A DNA stretch of 58,184 bases from an uncultured Lachnospiraceae bacterium. Its GTDB lineage: Bacteria > Bacillota > Clostridia > Lachnospirales > Lachnospiraceae. The notes beneath the pieces were generated by a model. It saw nothing but the letters and a program-made list of their open reading frames with translations. It was not told where the DNA came from and ran no database searches. The DNA is taken from positions 1 through 58,184 of the forward strand of contig CAJUJG010000017.1 of the NCBI GenBank assembly GCA_910586715.1. Direction: 5' to 3'. Position 1 is the first letter of the stretch. Each line of letters starts with the position of its first letter. Both the position numbers and the translations under genes were made by a program. Shown piece by piece: positions 25,785 through 35,621 of this stretch.

Positions 25785-27584
25785 TTACACACTGACAAGC
25801 GCGTCCATCTCGTCAATCAGGCTGCCAAACAGCTTCAGGGCATCTGCAATCGGCTGTTTTGTGGACATATCCACGCCTGCATCCTTTAGAATAGAAACCG
25901 GGTCTTTGGAACATCCCGCGCTTAAAAATTTTTCTTTGTATGCTTTTACGGCAGGTTCGCCTTCTGCCAGTATCTTTTGCGAGAGCGCAATGGCAGCAGA
26001 AAATCCGGTTGCATACTGATAGACGTAGAAATTGTAGTAAAAATGCGGAATACGTGCCCATTCCAGGTCGATTTGCGCATCGTGTACAATGTCTTTGCCA
26101 AAGTAGAGGTCGATCAGGTCATGGTACGTTTTGCATGCCGTCTCGGAGTTGATGCTTTCGCCGTTTTGTGCCATTTGGCTCATTTTCAGCTCAAATTCCG
26201 CAAACATGGTCTGACGGTAGAGTGTGGTGCGGAACTGTTCAAGGAAGTAGTTAATCAGGTACGCACGCTCTTTTTTGTCGGTGGTGTTTTTGAGCAGATA
26301 CTGCATCAACAGCGCTTCGTTACAGGTAGAAGCAACCTCCGCCACAAAAATTACATAGTCGGCGTCCGCGACGGGCTGCTTTTTGTTGGAGAGGTAAGAG
26401 TGCAGGGCATGTCCCATTTCGTGGACGGTGGTAAACTCGCTGTCAAGGTTGTTTTTATAATTCAACAAAACGAACGGATGTACGCGGCATCCTGCGGAGT
26501 AAGCGCCGCTGCGCTTTCCTGTATTTTCGTAGACATCAATCCAGCGGTTCGAAAAGCCTTCGTCCAAAAGAGCCGTGTAATCGTCGCCGAGAACAGACAG
26601 GGCATTGCGGATATTGGTCTTGGTTTCCGAAAAAGGAATGTCGCGCTCGGCATTAGAAACCATAGGGGCGTATAAGTCATACATGTGAAGCTCGTCAACC
26701 TTTAACAGTTTTTTCCGAAGGCGCACATACCGATACATGTAGTCCATGTTTTCGTGCACCGTCTCAATCAGGTTGTAATAGACCTGTGGGTTGACGTTGC
26801 TGCTGTCAAGGGCGGCGTGAAGCGGGCTGTCGTATTTGCGCATTTTAGCAAAAAAGTTCAGCTGCTTCATCTGTGCGGACAGGATTGCCGCAGAGGTGTT
26901 TTTGTGCGCTTCATAAGTTTTATAAAGCGATTCGAACGCTGCCTTGCGCACGCTTGCGTCTGCTTTATGGAGCAGGGAGATAAATGTGGCGTGTGTGACC
27001 GGATAGCGGTTTCCTTCAATGTCGCTTACCGAATCAAAGGTCATGTCGGCATCGTTTAACAGTCCGAAAATATCGTCGGGCGCCTGTGCAAGGTCTCCGG
27101 CAGCAGCCAGGATTTTTTCCTCGGCATTGCTTAAAATATGCGCCTTTTTGCGGCGGATGTCGTTCAGACAGCGTTGATAAACCTGAAGCTTCGGATTTTT
27201 GGCATAAAATGCGTTTAGCGTTTCATCGTCGATTGCCAAAATTTCAGGCTCCGCAAAGGAGAGCGCAGAAGAAAGCGCGACGTAAATTCCGGCAGTTTGG
27301 TCTTTCAAACCCTGATAAGTGGTGTTTTTGGTGTCCTCGTCCGCCTTTCGCATAGAATAGTTTGCAAAGCGGTCAAGAAAAATGCTGATTTCATCCTGCA
27401 ATTCCCAAAATGATAGCAGCGTGTCCGCGCTTTCGCCGAGTTTCCCGCAGTAGGCTTCTATTTTAGCGGGCATTTTTTTGATCTCTTCAAGGTCCTTTTT
27501 CCATACGTCATCGGATGCGTATAAATCCTCAAGCGCCCATGTATGCTCTTTTGGGATGTCTTTTCTGTTTTTGATTTCCTCCAT
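25785..27584 (-). CDS. pepF: Oligoendopeptidase F
   Basis: This 599-residue M3B metallopeptidase degrades short peptides in the cytoplasm. The zinc site HEMGH is at residues 388-392, with the third ligand Glu in EVASTCNEALL. Length matches PepF of lactic acid bacteria and clostridia (about 600). FYNFYVYQYATGFSAA near the C terminus is the substrate-contact region conserved in M3 enzymes. It is divergent from addB. Confidence 0.95.
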   Translation of the reverse strand: MEEIKNRKDIPKEHTWALEDLYASDDVWKKDLEEIKKMPAKIEAYCGKLGESADTLLSFWELQDEISIFLDRFANYSMRKADEDTKNTTYQGLKDQTAGIYVALSSALSFAEPEILAIDDETLNAFYAKNPKLQVYQRCLNDIRRKKAHILSNAEEKILAAAGDLAQAPDDIFGLLNDADMTFDSVSDIEGNRYPVTHATFISLLHKADASVRKAAFESLYKTYEAHKNTSAAILSAQMKQLNFFAKMRKYDSPLHAALDSSNVNPQVYYNLIETVHENMDYMYRYVRLRKKLLKVDELHMYDLYAPMVSNAERDIPFSETKTNIRNALSVLGDDYTALLDEGFSNRWIDVYENTGKRSGAYSAGCRVHPFVLLNYKNNLDSEFTTVHEMGHALHSYLSNKKQPVADADYVIFVAEVASTCNEALLMQYLLKNTTDKKERAYLINYFLEQFRTTLYRQTMFAEFELKMSQMAQNGESINSETACKTYHDLIDLYFGKDIVHDAQIDLEWARIPHFYYNFYVYQYATGFSAAIALSQKILAEGEPAVKAYKEKFLSAGCSKDPVSILKDAGVDMSTKQPIADALKLFGSLIDEMDALVSV

Positions 27585-27720
27585 TTTGGTTACCGTAATC
27601 CTTTCTATTCATTTTATCTGCTATTTTATATCAGTGTACCATTTTGAACCCGATTATGCTATACTAAACATAAAAAAGAATTTATCAATAATTGTTCATT
27701 GGAAGGAAAGCGCAAAAAGT

Positions 27721-30700
27721 ATGGGTTTAAAGTTTTATATCGGAGCTTCGGGGGCGGGAAAAAGTTTTCTGTTATATCAAAGAGTGATTGAGGAGTCCTT
27801 GAAAAATCCACATATCAATTATCTGATTGTAGTGCCGGACCAGTTTACGATGCAGACGCAGCTTGAGCTTGTGAAACGGCATCCCAATAAGGGCATTATG
27901 AATATTGATGTGCTGAGTTTCGGACGGCTTGCGCACAGGGTTTTTGAGGAGACAGGAGGAGATGACAGACCTGTTTTGGATGATACGGGCAAGAGCCTTG
28001 TGCTGCGCAGGGTTGCGGCGGAGTGTGAAGAGTCGCTTGGCGTTATGAAGCGCAATATCCGCAAATCGGGGTATATCAGCGAAATTAAGTCGGCGATTTC
28101 CGAGTTTATGCAGTATGGTCTTAGTACGGACGATGTGGGGACGCTTTGTGAATATGCGGCAAAAAGAGGCGCGCTTTCCCATAAGCTTAAGGATTTGCAT
28201 ATTTTATATCAGGGGTTTTTGGATTATATTCATAAGCGTTTTATCACGACGGAGGAGACGCTTGACATTCTTCGCGGCGTTCTTTCCAAGTCACGTATTG
28301 TTTTTGGAAGCGTGATTGTGTTTGACGGCTTTACGGGCTTTACGCCGGTGCAGAACAAGGTAATTCAGGAGCTGATGGTTCAGGCGCGGCAGGTGATTGT
28401 GACTGTTACGATGGATACGCGCGAAAATCCGTACCTGTTGGACGGTGAGCAAAAGCTGTTTCATTTGAGCAAAAAGACTATTCATGATCTTGATACGCTT
28501 TGCAAGGAAGCGGGTGTGGTGCGCGAGGCGGATGAAACAATTGCCGGTGAACAGGTGTTCCGCCATAAAAATAACGCGGGACTTTCGCACTTGGAGCGGG
28601 AGCTGTTTCGGTATCCGCATAAGGAATTTGCGGGGGAACAGGATAGTATCCGAGTCTTTGAGGCGTCTAATCCGCGGGAAGAGCTTCGGCAGGTGTGTCT
28701 GAAAATCAGACAGCTTGTGCGCGATGAGAACTACTGTTACCGGGATATTGCGGTGGTGACGGGTGATTTGGAGCGGTATGGCTTTTTGGCGGAGGAGGAG
28801 TTTTCGCGGTTTGGCATACCGTTCTTTTTGGACCGTACCAATAAGCTTGTGCTCAATCCGTTTATTGAGTTTATCAGAAGCGCGCTTTTGGTAGTGATAC
28901 AGGAGTATTCGTTTGAGGCGGTGTTTCATTTTTTGCGGTGCGGTCTTTCGGGGATTTCTTTTGAGGAGACGGACCGGCTGGAGAATTATGTGCGGACGAC
29001 GGGCATTCGCGGCAGAAAGGCATGGAACAGGCGCTTTACAAGGCAGCCGAAGGGCTTGGAAGAGACGGCAAAGCTGCTCGATGAGTTGAATGATGTGCGG
29101 GAGCGGTTTGTGTCCATGATTGAGCCGCTTATGGTCAGGAAGGCTTCGGGACGCGAGCTTTCCGTATCATTATATGCATTTATTGAGAAGGCGCAGATTG
29201 CGCAGAAGCTGGCGGAGTATGCCGCAGTGTTTCAGGCGGAAAACGATCTTGTCAGGGCGAAGGAATATGAACAGATTTACCGGCTTGTCATGGAGCTTTT
29301 GGAGCAGATTTGTGCGCTGCTTGGCGATGAGGAACTGACGATGAAAGAATTTGCGGATATTCTCGACGCGGGCTTTGCCGAAATCAAGGTCGGGACCATA
29401 CCGCAGAACGTGGATAAAGTGGTTATCGGGGATATTGAGCGCACGCGTATGAGTGAAATAGGGACGTTGTTTTTTGCCGGCGTCAATGACGGAATTATTC
29501 CTAAAGGCAGCGGGACGGGCGGTATTCTCTCCGATATTGACCGCGAATTTTTGCAGGAATCGGAATTTGAACTTGCGCCGACGCCAAGGCAGCAGATGTA
29601 CATACAACGGCTTTATTTATACATGACCATGACAAAACCGTCCCAATATCTGTTTTTGTCTTATGCAAAGGTGGACAGCGAGGGAAAGAGTATCCGTCCC
29701 GCTTATTTGATAAATACCGTAACGAAGCTGTTTCCGAAGATTGTGGTGGAACAGCCGCAGTTAAGAAGCATTGAGGAGCAGCTTGACGCGCCGGCGGACG
29801 CGCTTTTGTATCTTGTGGAGCTGCTTCGCCGTTATGCCGCAAACGGACTGTTTGACGCGCAGTCGGAGCGTGAGCGGCAGGTGTTTTTCACACTTTATGA
29901 CACTTGTGTCAGAAATGAGACATATGCGCCGATTGTGGAAGGAATGAAACGGGCAGCATTTGCGTATCTTGCGGACGCGGGCAAGCGGCGGCTTCCAAAG
30001 GAGCTTGCACGGCTTTTGTACGGTCAGGTGCTGAAAAACAGCGTGAGCCGTTTGGAAACGTTTGCGGCATGTGCCTACGCACACTTTCTGCAATATGGAT
30101 TGGGACTTTCGGAGCGTGATCGGTACAGCTTTGAGCGCGTTGATATGGGAACGGTGTTTCATGCGGTGCTAGAACAGTTTTCCGACAAATTGACGCAAAA
30201 GGGTTATACGTGGTTTGACTTTCCGGGTACACTTGGGGAAACGCTTGTGGGCGAATGTTTGGAAAGCTATGCTGCGACGTACGGAGAAACAGTGCTTTAC
30301 AGCAGCAAGCGCAATGAATATATGATTACGCGGATGCGCAGGGTGCTCGTCCGCACGGTGCAGACTTTGCAGTATCAGCTTCGGCAGGGTATGTTTGAGC
30401 CAAAAGATTTTGAGCTGTCGTTTCAGATGACGAACGACCTTGACGCCGTCAACATTGCGCTTTCCGAGGAGGAGCGTATGCAGTTAATCGGACGCATTGA
30501 CCGCATTGATACGTGCAGGCAGGACGATAAGCTGTATGTCAAGGTAATTGATTATAAGTCGGGCAACCGCAGGTTTGACCTTGCGGCATTGTATTATGGT
30601 TTGCAGTTACAGCTTGTGGTGTATATGAATGCGGCAGTGGAGCTTCAGAAAAAGAAAAATCCTGACACGCGTGTCATTCCGGCGGCGATGCTGTACTATC

Positions 30701-31164
30701 ATGTAAATGATCCGATGACGGAGACAGACAAGGGAGCGCCGGACCCTGCGGAGATTGAGCAGGCGATTTTGGAGGAGCTGAAAATGACGGGCATGGTAAG
30801 CGATGACGAGGAGGTAATCCGTCTGCTTGACAAGGGCTTTGAGACGAAATCGTCGATTCTTCCGGTGGCAAAGAAGAAAGACGGCAGTTTTACGCAGGCG
30901 TCGTCGGTTCTTTCGGCGGAGGACTTTGAGACGGTTTCAAATTATGTTAATCATAAAATCAAGGAGCTTGGATCTTGTGTTCTTGACGGGGATATTCGGT
31001 TAAATCCGTATGAACAGAAAGACCAGAATGCGTGTACTTACTGTGTTTACAAGAGTGTGTGCGGGTTTGACAGAAAGCTTGGAGCGGGGCTTGTGCGCCG
31101 TTTGGAGGAGCTTGACGCGCAGGAGGCAATCGAAAAAATGAAAGAGGACGGGGGAAGAGGTTGA
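27721..31164 (+). CDS. addB: ATP-dependent nuclease subunit B
   Basis: This protein of about 1147 residues forms the AddAB helicase-nuclease with AddA, which processes double-strand ends for recombination. The Walker A motif is GASGAGKS near residues 8-15. The nuclease domain has GRIDRID then VKVIDYKSG. Iron-sulfur cysteines are visible in FAACAYAHF and in CTYCVYKSVC at the C terminus. The start at 27721 gives the family N terminus MGLKFYIGASGAGKS; a longer in-frame ORF from 27478 runs across pepF and is rejected. An extended -10 (TGCTATACT) lies at 27657-27665. Two TGACAC-N3-TGTCA palindromes lie at 29898 and 30663. Confidence 0.96.
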   Translation: MGLKFYIGASGAGKSFLLYQRVIEESLKNPHINYLIVVPDQFTMQTQLELVKRHPNKGIMNIDVLSFGRLAHRVFEETGGDDRPVLDDTGKSLVLRRVAAECEESLGVMKRNIRKSGYISEIKSAISEFMQYGLSTDDVGTLCEYAAKRGALSHKLKDLHILYQGFLDYIHKRFITTEETLDILRGVLSKSRIVFGSVIVFDGFTGFTPVQNKVIQELMVQARQVIVTVTMDTRENPYLLDGEQKLFHLSKKTIHDLDTLCKEAGVVREADETIAGEQVFRHKNNAGLSHLERELFRYPHKEFAGEQDSIRVFEASNPREELRQVCLKIRQLVRDENYCYRDIAVVTGDLERYGFLAEEEFSRFGIPFFLDRTNKLVLNPFIEFIRSALLVVIQEYSFEAVFHFLRCGLSGISFEETDRLENYVRTTGIRGRKAWNRRFTRQPKGLEETAKLLDELNDVRERFVSMIEPLMVRKASGRELSVSLYAFIEKAQIAQKLAEYAAVFQAENDLVRAKEYEQIYRLVMELLEQICALLGDEELTMKEFADILDAGFAEIKVGTIPQNVDKVVIGDIERTRMSEIGTLFFAGVNDGIIPKGSGTGGILSDIDREFLQESEFELAPTPRQQMYIQRLYLYMTMTKPSQYLFLSYAKVDSEGKSIRPAYLINTVTKLFPKIVVEQPQLRSIEEQLDAPADALLYLVELLRRYAANGLFDAQSERERQVFFTLYDTCVRNETYAPIVEGMKRAAFAYLADAGKRRLPKELARLLYGQVLKNSVSRLETFAACAYAHFLQYGLGLSERDRYSFERVDMGTVFHAVLEQFSDKLTQKGYTWFDFPGTLGETLVGECLESYAATYGETVLYSSKRNEYMITRMRRVLVRTVQTLQYQLRQGMFEPKDFELSFQMTNDLDAVNIALSEEERMQLIGRIDRIDTCRQDDKLYVKVIDYKSGNRRFDLAALYYGLQLQLVVYMNAAVELQKKKNPDTRVIPAAMLYYHVNDPMTETDKGAPDPAEIEQAILEELKMTGMVSDDEEVIRLLDKGFETKSSILPVAKKKDGSFTQASSVLSAEDFETVSNYVNHKIKELGSCVLDGDIRLNPYEQKDQNACTYCVYKSVCGFDRKLGAGLVRRLEELDAQEAIEKMKEDGGRG

Positions 31165-31182
31165 AAGGAGATAGACATAGTT

Positions 31183-34100
31183 ATGAATTTTACGGCGGAC
31201 CAGCAGCGTGTCATTGATACGAGAAACAGTAATATCCTTGTGTCCGCGGCGGCAGGCAGCGGAAAAACCGCGGTGCTTGTGGAACGCATTATCCAAAGGA
31301 TTACGGACAAGGAAAATCCGGTTGACATTGACAGGCTTCTTATCGTTACGTTTACTTCGGCGGCGGCAGCACAGATGCGGGAGCGTATCAGCAAGGCGGT
31401 TGCAAAGGGGCTTGAGGAGCAGCCTGAAAACGAGCATCTGCAAAGGCAGGCGTCGCTTATTCACAATGCCCAAATTACGACGATTGACTCCTTTTGTCTT
31501 TTCGTAATCCGCAATCATTTTAATGAAATCGGCATTGACCCCGCTTTTCGTGTGGCGGACGAGAGCGAAATTAAGATGCTTGAGGCGGACGTTATGGACC
31601 GGCTTTTGGAGGAGAAGCACACGGAGCCTTCGCCGCGTTTTCTGCGTTTTGTGGAGTGTTATGGTACAGGAACGAGTGAGAAGCGGATTGAGGAGGCAAT
31701 TTTAAGACTGTATCATTTTTCCATGAGTTATCCATTTCCCGAGGAGTGGCTTTTGGCGCGGTTGGACGATTACAGGGCAGACGACGCGCAGAAGCTGTCA
31801 AAGCAGGGCTGGTTTCAGGAGGCGCTGCGTTATATTGATACTATTTTAACAGAGTGCGAAGAGCGGCTTCGTCAGGCGCTTGCGATTGCGGGGCGGGCGG
31901 ACGGTCCTGCGCAGTATGTGGAAAATCTCGTATCCGATCTTGAACTGATTGAAACGCTCAAAGAAGCAAAGGATTACGAAGCGCTGTATGATTTGTTCAC
32001 TTACAGTGCATTTACAAGGCTTTCCGCAAAGAAAACGCAGGGAGAGGACCCTGTGCTGAAGGAGACGGTGAAGCGTATCCGTGATGATGTGAAGAAAAGC
32101 ATTGTAAACTTAAAGAAGCAGTTGTTTCAGATTTCCGTTGAGGATATGCTGCGCGATATGGCGGTCTGTCAGGAGGCGGTGGAGGAGCTTGCGGCGCTTA
32201 CGCTTTCGTTTAAGGAGATGCTTGACGACGCAAAACGCGACAAAAATATCATCGACTTTTCGGATATGGAACATTTTGCCCTGCAAATTCTCTTGGAAAA
32301 GAATGAAAAGGGGGAGATTGTGCCGCGTGAGACGGCGCTTGCTTTGCGGGAATATTTTGCGGAGATTATGATTGACGAATATCAGGATTCAAATGAGGTT
32401 CAGGAGCTTTTGCTAAAGAGCATTTCGGGCGAGGGGAGCGGACGTTTTAACCGGTTTATGGTGGGCGATGTGAAGCAGAGCATTTATAAATTCCGGCTTG
32501 CGCGTCCTGAAATTTTCATGGAAAAATATGACACGTATGTCATAAATAAGGGAGATGAGGAAACGCCGCAGAAGTGTGTGCGGATTGATTTAAGCATGAA
32601 TTTCAGAAGCCGCAGGGAGGTCACGGACGCTGTGAATTTTATCTGCGGGCAGTTAATGCGAAAGTCGGTCGGAAACGTGGAGTACGATGAAAATGCCGCG
32701 CTTTATGCGGGAGCATCGTATCCTGCGTGGGATTGCAGTGCGGGGGAAAATCCGTATCAGACGGAACTTTTGATTGCAGGAGAGCCTTTGGAAGAAGAGG
32801 AGGAATATTCCGCGAAGGAGCGTGAGGCGCTGCTTGTGGCGGAGCGTATTAAAAAGCTTGTCGGGCGTTTTCCCGTGACGGATGCGGCGACGGGGGAACA
32901 AAGACCGGCAAAGTATTCGGACATTGTGATTTTGTTTCGGGCGACGGCAGGCTGGGACGAGGATTTTAGAAGAGTATTGAGTGAGAACAGGATACCGGTG
33001 CATGTTACGAGCCGGACGGGATATTTTGATACGTTGGAAATTCAGGGGCTTGTGAACTTCTTGAGCGTGCTTGACAATCCGCTTCAGGATATTGCGTTTT
33101 TCGGCGTAATGCGGCTGCCGTTTTTGGATTTTTGCGAGGAAGAGATTGCGCGTATCCGCTGTTTTGCGAAAGAGGGCGGGGAAAACGGCGGCTTGTTTTT
33201 GTATGAGCAGGTGAAGTTATATGCTGAAAATGCGGATGCGCAGGACGCATTGCAAAATAAGGTAAAGCGGCTTTTGGAAATGCTTTCGGATTATAGAAAA
33301 CGGGTCGTGTACACGCCGATTAAGGAGTTAATCCGTGCGCTGATTGACGAGACCGGATATGGGGCGTATGTCGGTTCTATGCCGGGCGGCGACCAGCGTC
33401 TTGCCAATCTGAATCTTTTGCTGGAAAAGGCGGGGGCGTTTCAGAATACGAGTTTTTACGGTCTGTTTCATTTTATCCGGTATTTGGAGACAATACAGGA
33501 GCAGGAAGTTGAGTTCGGGGAGGCAAATATCCTTGATGAGAATGCAGATGTGGTGCGTATTATGACAATCCATAAGAGCAAGGGGCTTGAGTTTCCGATT
33601 TGTTTTGTGTGCGGGCTTTCCAAGCAGTTTAATATGCTTGACATGCGGCAGGCGATTTTAATGGACGCGGAGCTTGGCGTGGGCGTGGATTATATTGACC
33701 CTGATATGCGGATAAAGCGCAGGAACATACGCAAGAACGTCGTGGCGCAGCGCATGAAGGAGGATACGCGCGGGGAGGATTTGCGTGTTTTGTATGTGGC
33801 GCTGACGCGTGCGAAGGAGAAACTGATTTTGACGGGGTATGCCGCGGACTTTGACAAAAAACTGCAGGCGGATTTGTTTCTTACAATGGAAGAGGAAGGA
33901 AAGCTGCCGTACTCCGTGATGATGGGGGCGGGATCGTATTTGGATTTGGTGCTTGCGTCGCTGATACGTCATACATGCATGCAGCCTCTTTTGGAGGAGC
34001 GGGGCTTTTCGTTTGTCCCACATGCGATTTCGTACGGGGAAGTTCCGATTAAGGCGGCGTTTTGCACCAAGGTTTTGGATTTGCGCGAGGAGCTTGCGTC

Positions 34101-34923
34101 GCAGGGGCGAAGCGCGATGCTTGAACAGGAACTTGACAGGGCGTCTTTGCTTGCTGACATAGAGCTTCAAAAGACGATAGAGGACAGAATGGAATTTTCG
34201 TATCCGTATGCATATCTTGAGGGGCTTACGGTAAAGACAACGGTTTCGGAGCTGAAACGGGTGTCGTATGAGGAGACGTTTGCGGACGCAGCCAGGCTGA
34301 TTGTACCTGATAAGGAAGAAACATATGTTCCTGATTTTGCAAAAGAGACGCAAGCCGGAGCGGACGCGCAGGTAGCACAGGGGGGCGTGCGGTTTGGTAC
34401 GGCGGTGCACAAGGTGATGGAGCTATTGTCATTTGGGAAGGAATTTTCATATCAGTCTTTGGAGGACGAAAAACGGCTTTACGCAGTTATTTACGAGGCG
34501 CGCAGAAGCTGGATTGCCGAGGGCAGGGTGACGGAAAATGAGCTTGCCTGTGTACCGGTCGGAAAAATATGCGGATTTTTCAAATCACCGCTTGCGTCGC
34601 GTATGATTGCGGCAAGTGAGAGGGGAGAGCTTTATAAGGAGCAGCCCTTTGTGCTTGGCGTGGGGGCAAATCAGCTGTCCGGACAGTATCCGGAGGATGA
34701 GCTTGTGCTGATACAGGGCGTCATCGACGTGTTTTTTTATGAGGATGGCGGAATTGTGTTTGCGGACTACAAGACGGACAGGGTGGAGGACGAGAAACAG
34801 CTTGCGGACCGCTACAGGGCGCAGCTTGACTATTATCAGCGCGCGTTGGAGCAGATTACGGGAAAGCGGGTGAAAGAACGGTATCTGTATTCGTTTTACC
34901 TGCAAAAGGAAATTCTAATATGA
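31183..34923 (+). CDS. addA: ATP-dependent helicase/nuclease subunit A
   Basis: This 1246-residue UvrD-like helicase with a C-terminal nuclease has Walker A AAAGSGKT with Lys28. Walker B is IMIDEYQDSN. Further helicase motifs are GDVKQSIYKFRLARPE, TIHKSKGLEFP and VLYVALTRAKEKL. The RecB-type nuclease is GVIDVFFYEDGGIVFADYKTD, in segments. It lies 18 bp after addB and the next gene starts inside its 3' flank, so addB-addA-HAD-CPBP probably form one operon. A palindrome TGACACGTATGTCA lies at 32529. Confidence 0.97.
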   Translation: MNFTADQQRVIDTRNSNILVSAAAGSGKTAVLVERIIQRITDKENPVDIDRLLIVTFTSAAAAQMRERISKAVAKGLEEQPENEHLQRQASLIHNAQITTIDSFCLFVIRNHFNEIGIDPAFRVADESEIKMLEADVMDRLLEEKHTEPSPRFLRFVECYGTGTSEKRIEEAILRLYHFSMSYPFPEEWLLARLDDYRADDAQKLSKQGWFQEALRYIDTILTECEERLRQALAIAGRADGPAQYVENLVSDLELIETLKEAKDYEALYDLFTYSAFTRLSAKKTQGEDPVLKETVKRIRDDVKKSIVNLKKQLFQISVEDMLRDMAVCQEAVEELAALTLSFKEMLDDAKRDKNIIDFSDMEHFALQILLEKNEKGEIVPRETALALREYFAEIMIDEYQDSNEVQELLLKSISGEGSGRFNRFMVGDVKQSIYKFRLARPEIFMEKYDTYVINKGDEETPQKCVRIDLSMNFRSRREVTDAVNFICGQLMRKSVGNVEYDENAALYAGASYPAWDCSAGENPYQTELLIAGEPLEEEEEYSAKEREALLVAERIKKLVGRFPVTDAATGEQRPAKYSDIVILFRATAGWDEDFRRVLSENRIPVHVTSRTGYFDTLEIQGLVNFLSVLDNPLQDIAFFGVMRLPFLDFCEEEIARIRCFAKEGGENGGLFLYEQVKLYAENADAQDALQNKVKRLLEMLSDYRKRVVYTPIKELIRALIDETGYGAYVGSMPGGDQRLANLNLLLEKAGAFQNTSFYGLFHFIRYLETIQEQEVEFGEANILDENADVVRIMTIHKSKGLEFPICFVCGLSKQFNMLDMRQAILMDAELGVGVDYIDPDMRIKRRNIRKNVVAQRMKEDTRGEDLRVLYVALTRAKEKLILTGYAADFDKKLQADLFLTMEEEGKLPYSVMMGAGSYLDLVLASLIRHTCMQPLLEERGFSFVPHAISYGEVPIKAAFCTKVLDLREELASQGRSAMLEQELDRASLLADIELQKTIEDRMEFSYPYAYLEGLTVKTTVSELKRVSYEETFADAARLIVPDKEETYVPDFAKETQAGADAQVAQGGVRFGTAVHKVMELLSFGKEFSYQSLEDEKRLYAVIYEARRSWIAEGRVTENELACVPVGKICGFFKSPLASRMIAASERGELYKEQPFVLGVGANQLSGQYPEDELVLIQGVIDVFFYEDGGIVFADYKTDRVEDEKQLADRYRAQLDYYQRALEQITGKRVKERYLYSFYLQKEILI

Positions 34924-34934
34924 GGAGAGAATAT

Positions 34935-35621
34935 ATGTTTGGATATGTATTGTTTGACTTGGACGGTACGCTGACCGATCCGAAAATCGGGATTACAAGC
35001 TCGGTGCAGTATGCGCTGCGGGCGTTTGGGATTGAGGAGCCTGACCTTGATCAATTGGAGCCGTTTATCGGACCGCCGCTTGTTGACAGCTTTATGGAGT
35101 TTTACGGCTTTACGCGGGAGCAGGCGTTTCTTGCGGTTGAAAAATACCGGGAGCGGTTTGATTATCAGGGGATTTATGAGAATGAGATGTATCCAGGGAT
35201 TGACGTGATGCTTTCTAAATTAAAAGAGAGCAAAAAGCAGCTTGCGATTGCGTCGAGTAAGCCGACGCCGCTTGTGATCCGCGTGCTGGAGCATTTTCAT
35301 ATTAAAGAGTATTTTGATTATATTGTCGGAAGCGAGCTTGACGGCAGACGCGGCAAAAAGGAGGAGGTTGTCGAGGAGGCGCTTCGTCTTATGGCGCCAA
35401 AGATGCTTGACGCACAGGAGAAAAAGGCGTGTGTGGCGATGGTGGGAGACAGGAAGTTTGATGTTGAGGGCGCGAAGGCGCACGGACTGACTTCTATAGG
35501 CGTTTCGTTCGGGTATGCACCGGAGGGCGAACTCGAGGCAGCAGGTGCGGATTATATTGTGGATACGGTTTCGCAGCTGGAAGCGGTTTTAATGAGGGGA
35601 GTATGCGGGGACGATGAATAA
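34935..35621 (+). CDS. HAD-family phosphatase (phosphoglycolate phosphatase-like)
   Basis: This protein of 228 residues has the HAD signature FDLDGTLTDP (nucleophile Asp8), motif II IASSKP and motif IV AMVGDRKFDVEGAKAHG. Its cap domain is the helical Gph/PgmB type. It may remove 2-phosphoglycolate, released when damaged DNA ends are repaired, which would suit a place behind addAB, but that link is inference. AGGAGAGA precedes the start at 34935. The stop overlaps the next gene by 8 bp. Confidence 0.88.
   Translation: MFGYVLFDLDGTLTDPKIGITSSVQYALRAFGIEEPDLDQLEPFIGPPLVDSFMEFYGFTREQAFLAVEKYRERFDYQGIYENEMYPGIDVMLSKLKESKKQLAIASSKPTPLVIRVLEHFHIKEYFDYIVGSELDGRRGKKEEVVEEALRLMAPKMLDAQEKKACVAMVGDRKFDVEGAKAHGLTSIGVSFGYAPEGELEAAGADYIVDTVSQLEAVLMRGVCGDDE

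Noticed and set aside
27478..27720. Extended N terminus of addB in frame from 27478
   Set aside because: It overlaps the divergent pepF gene and its promoter; AddB proteins begin at the P-loop region found at 27721.
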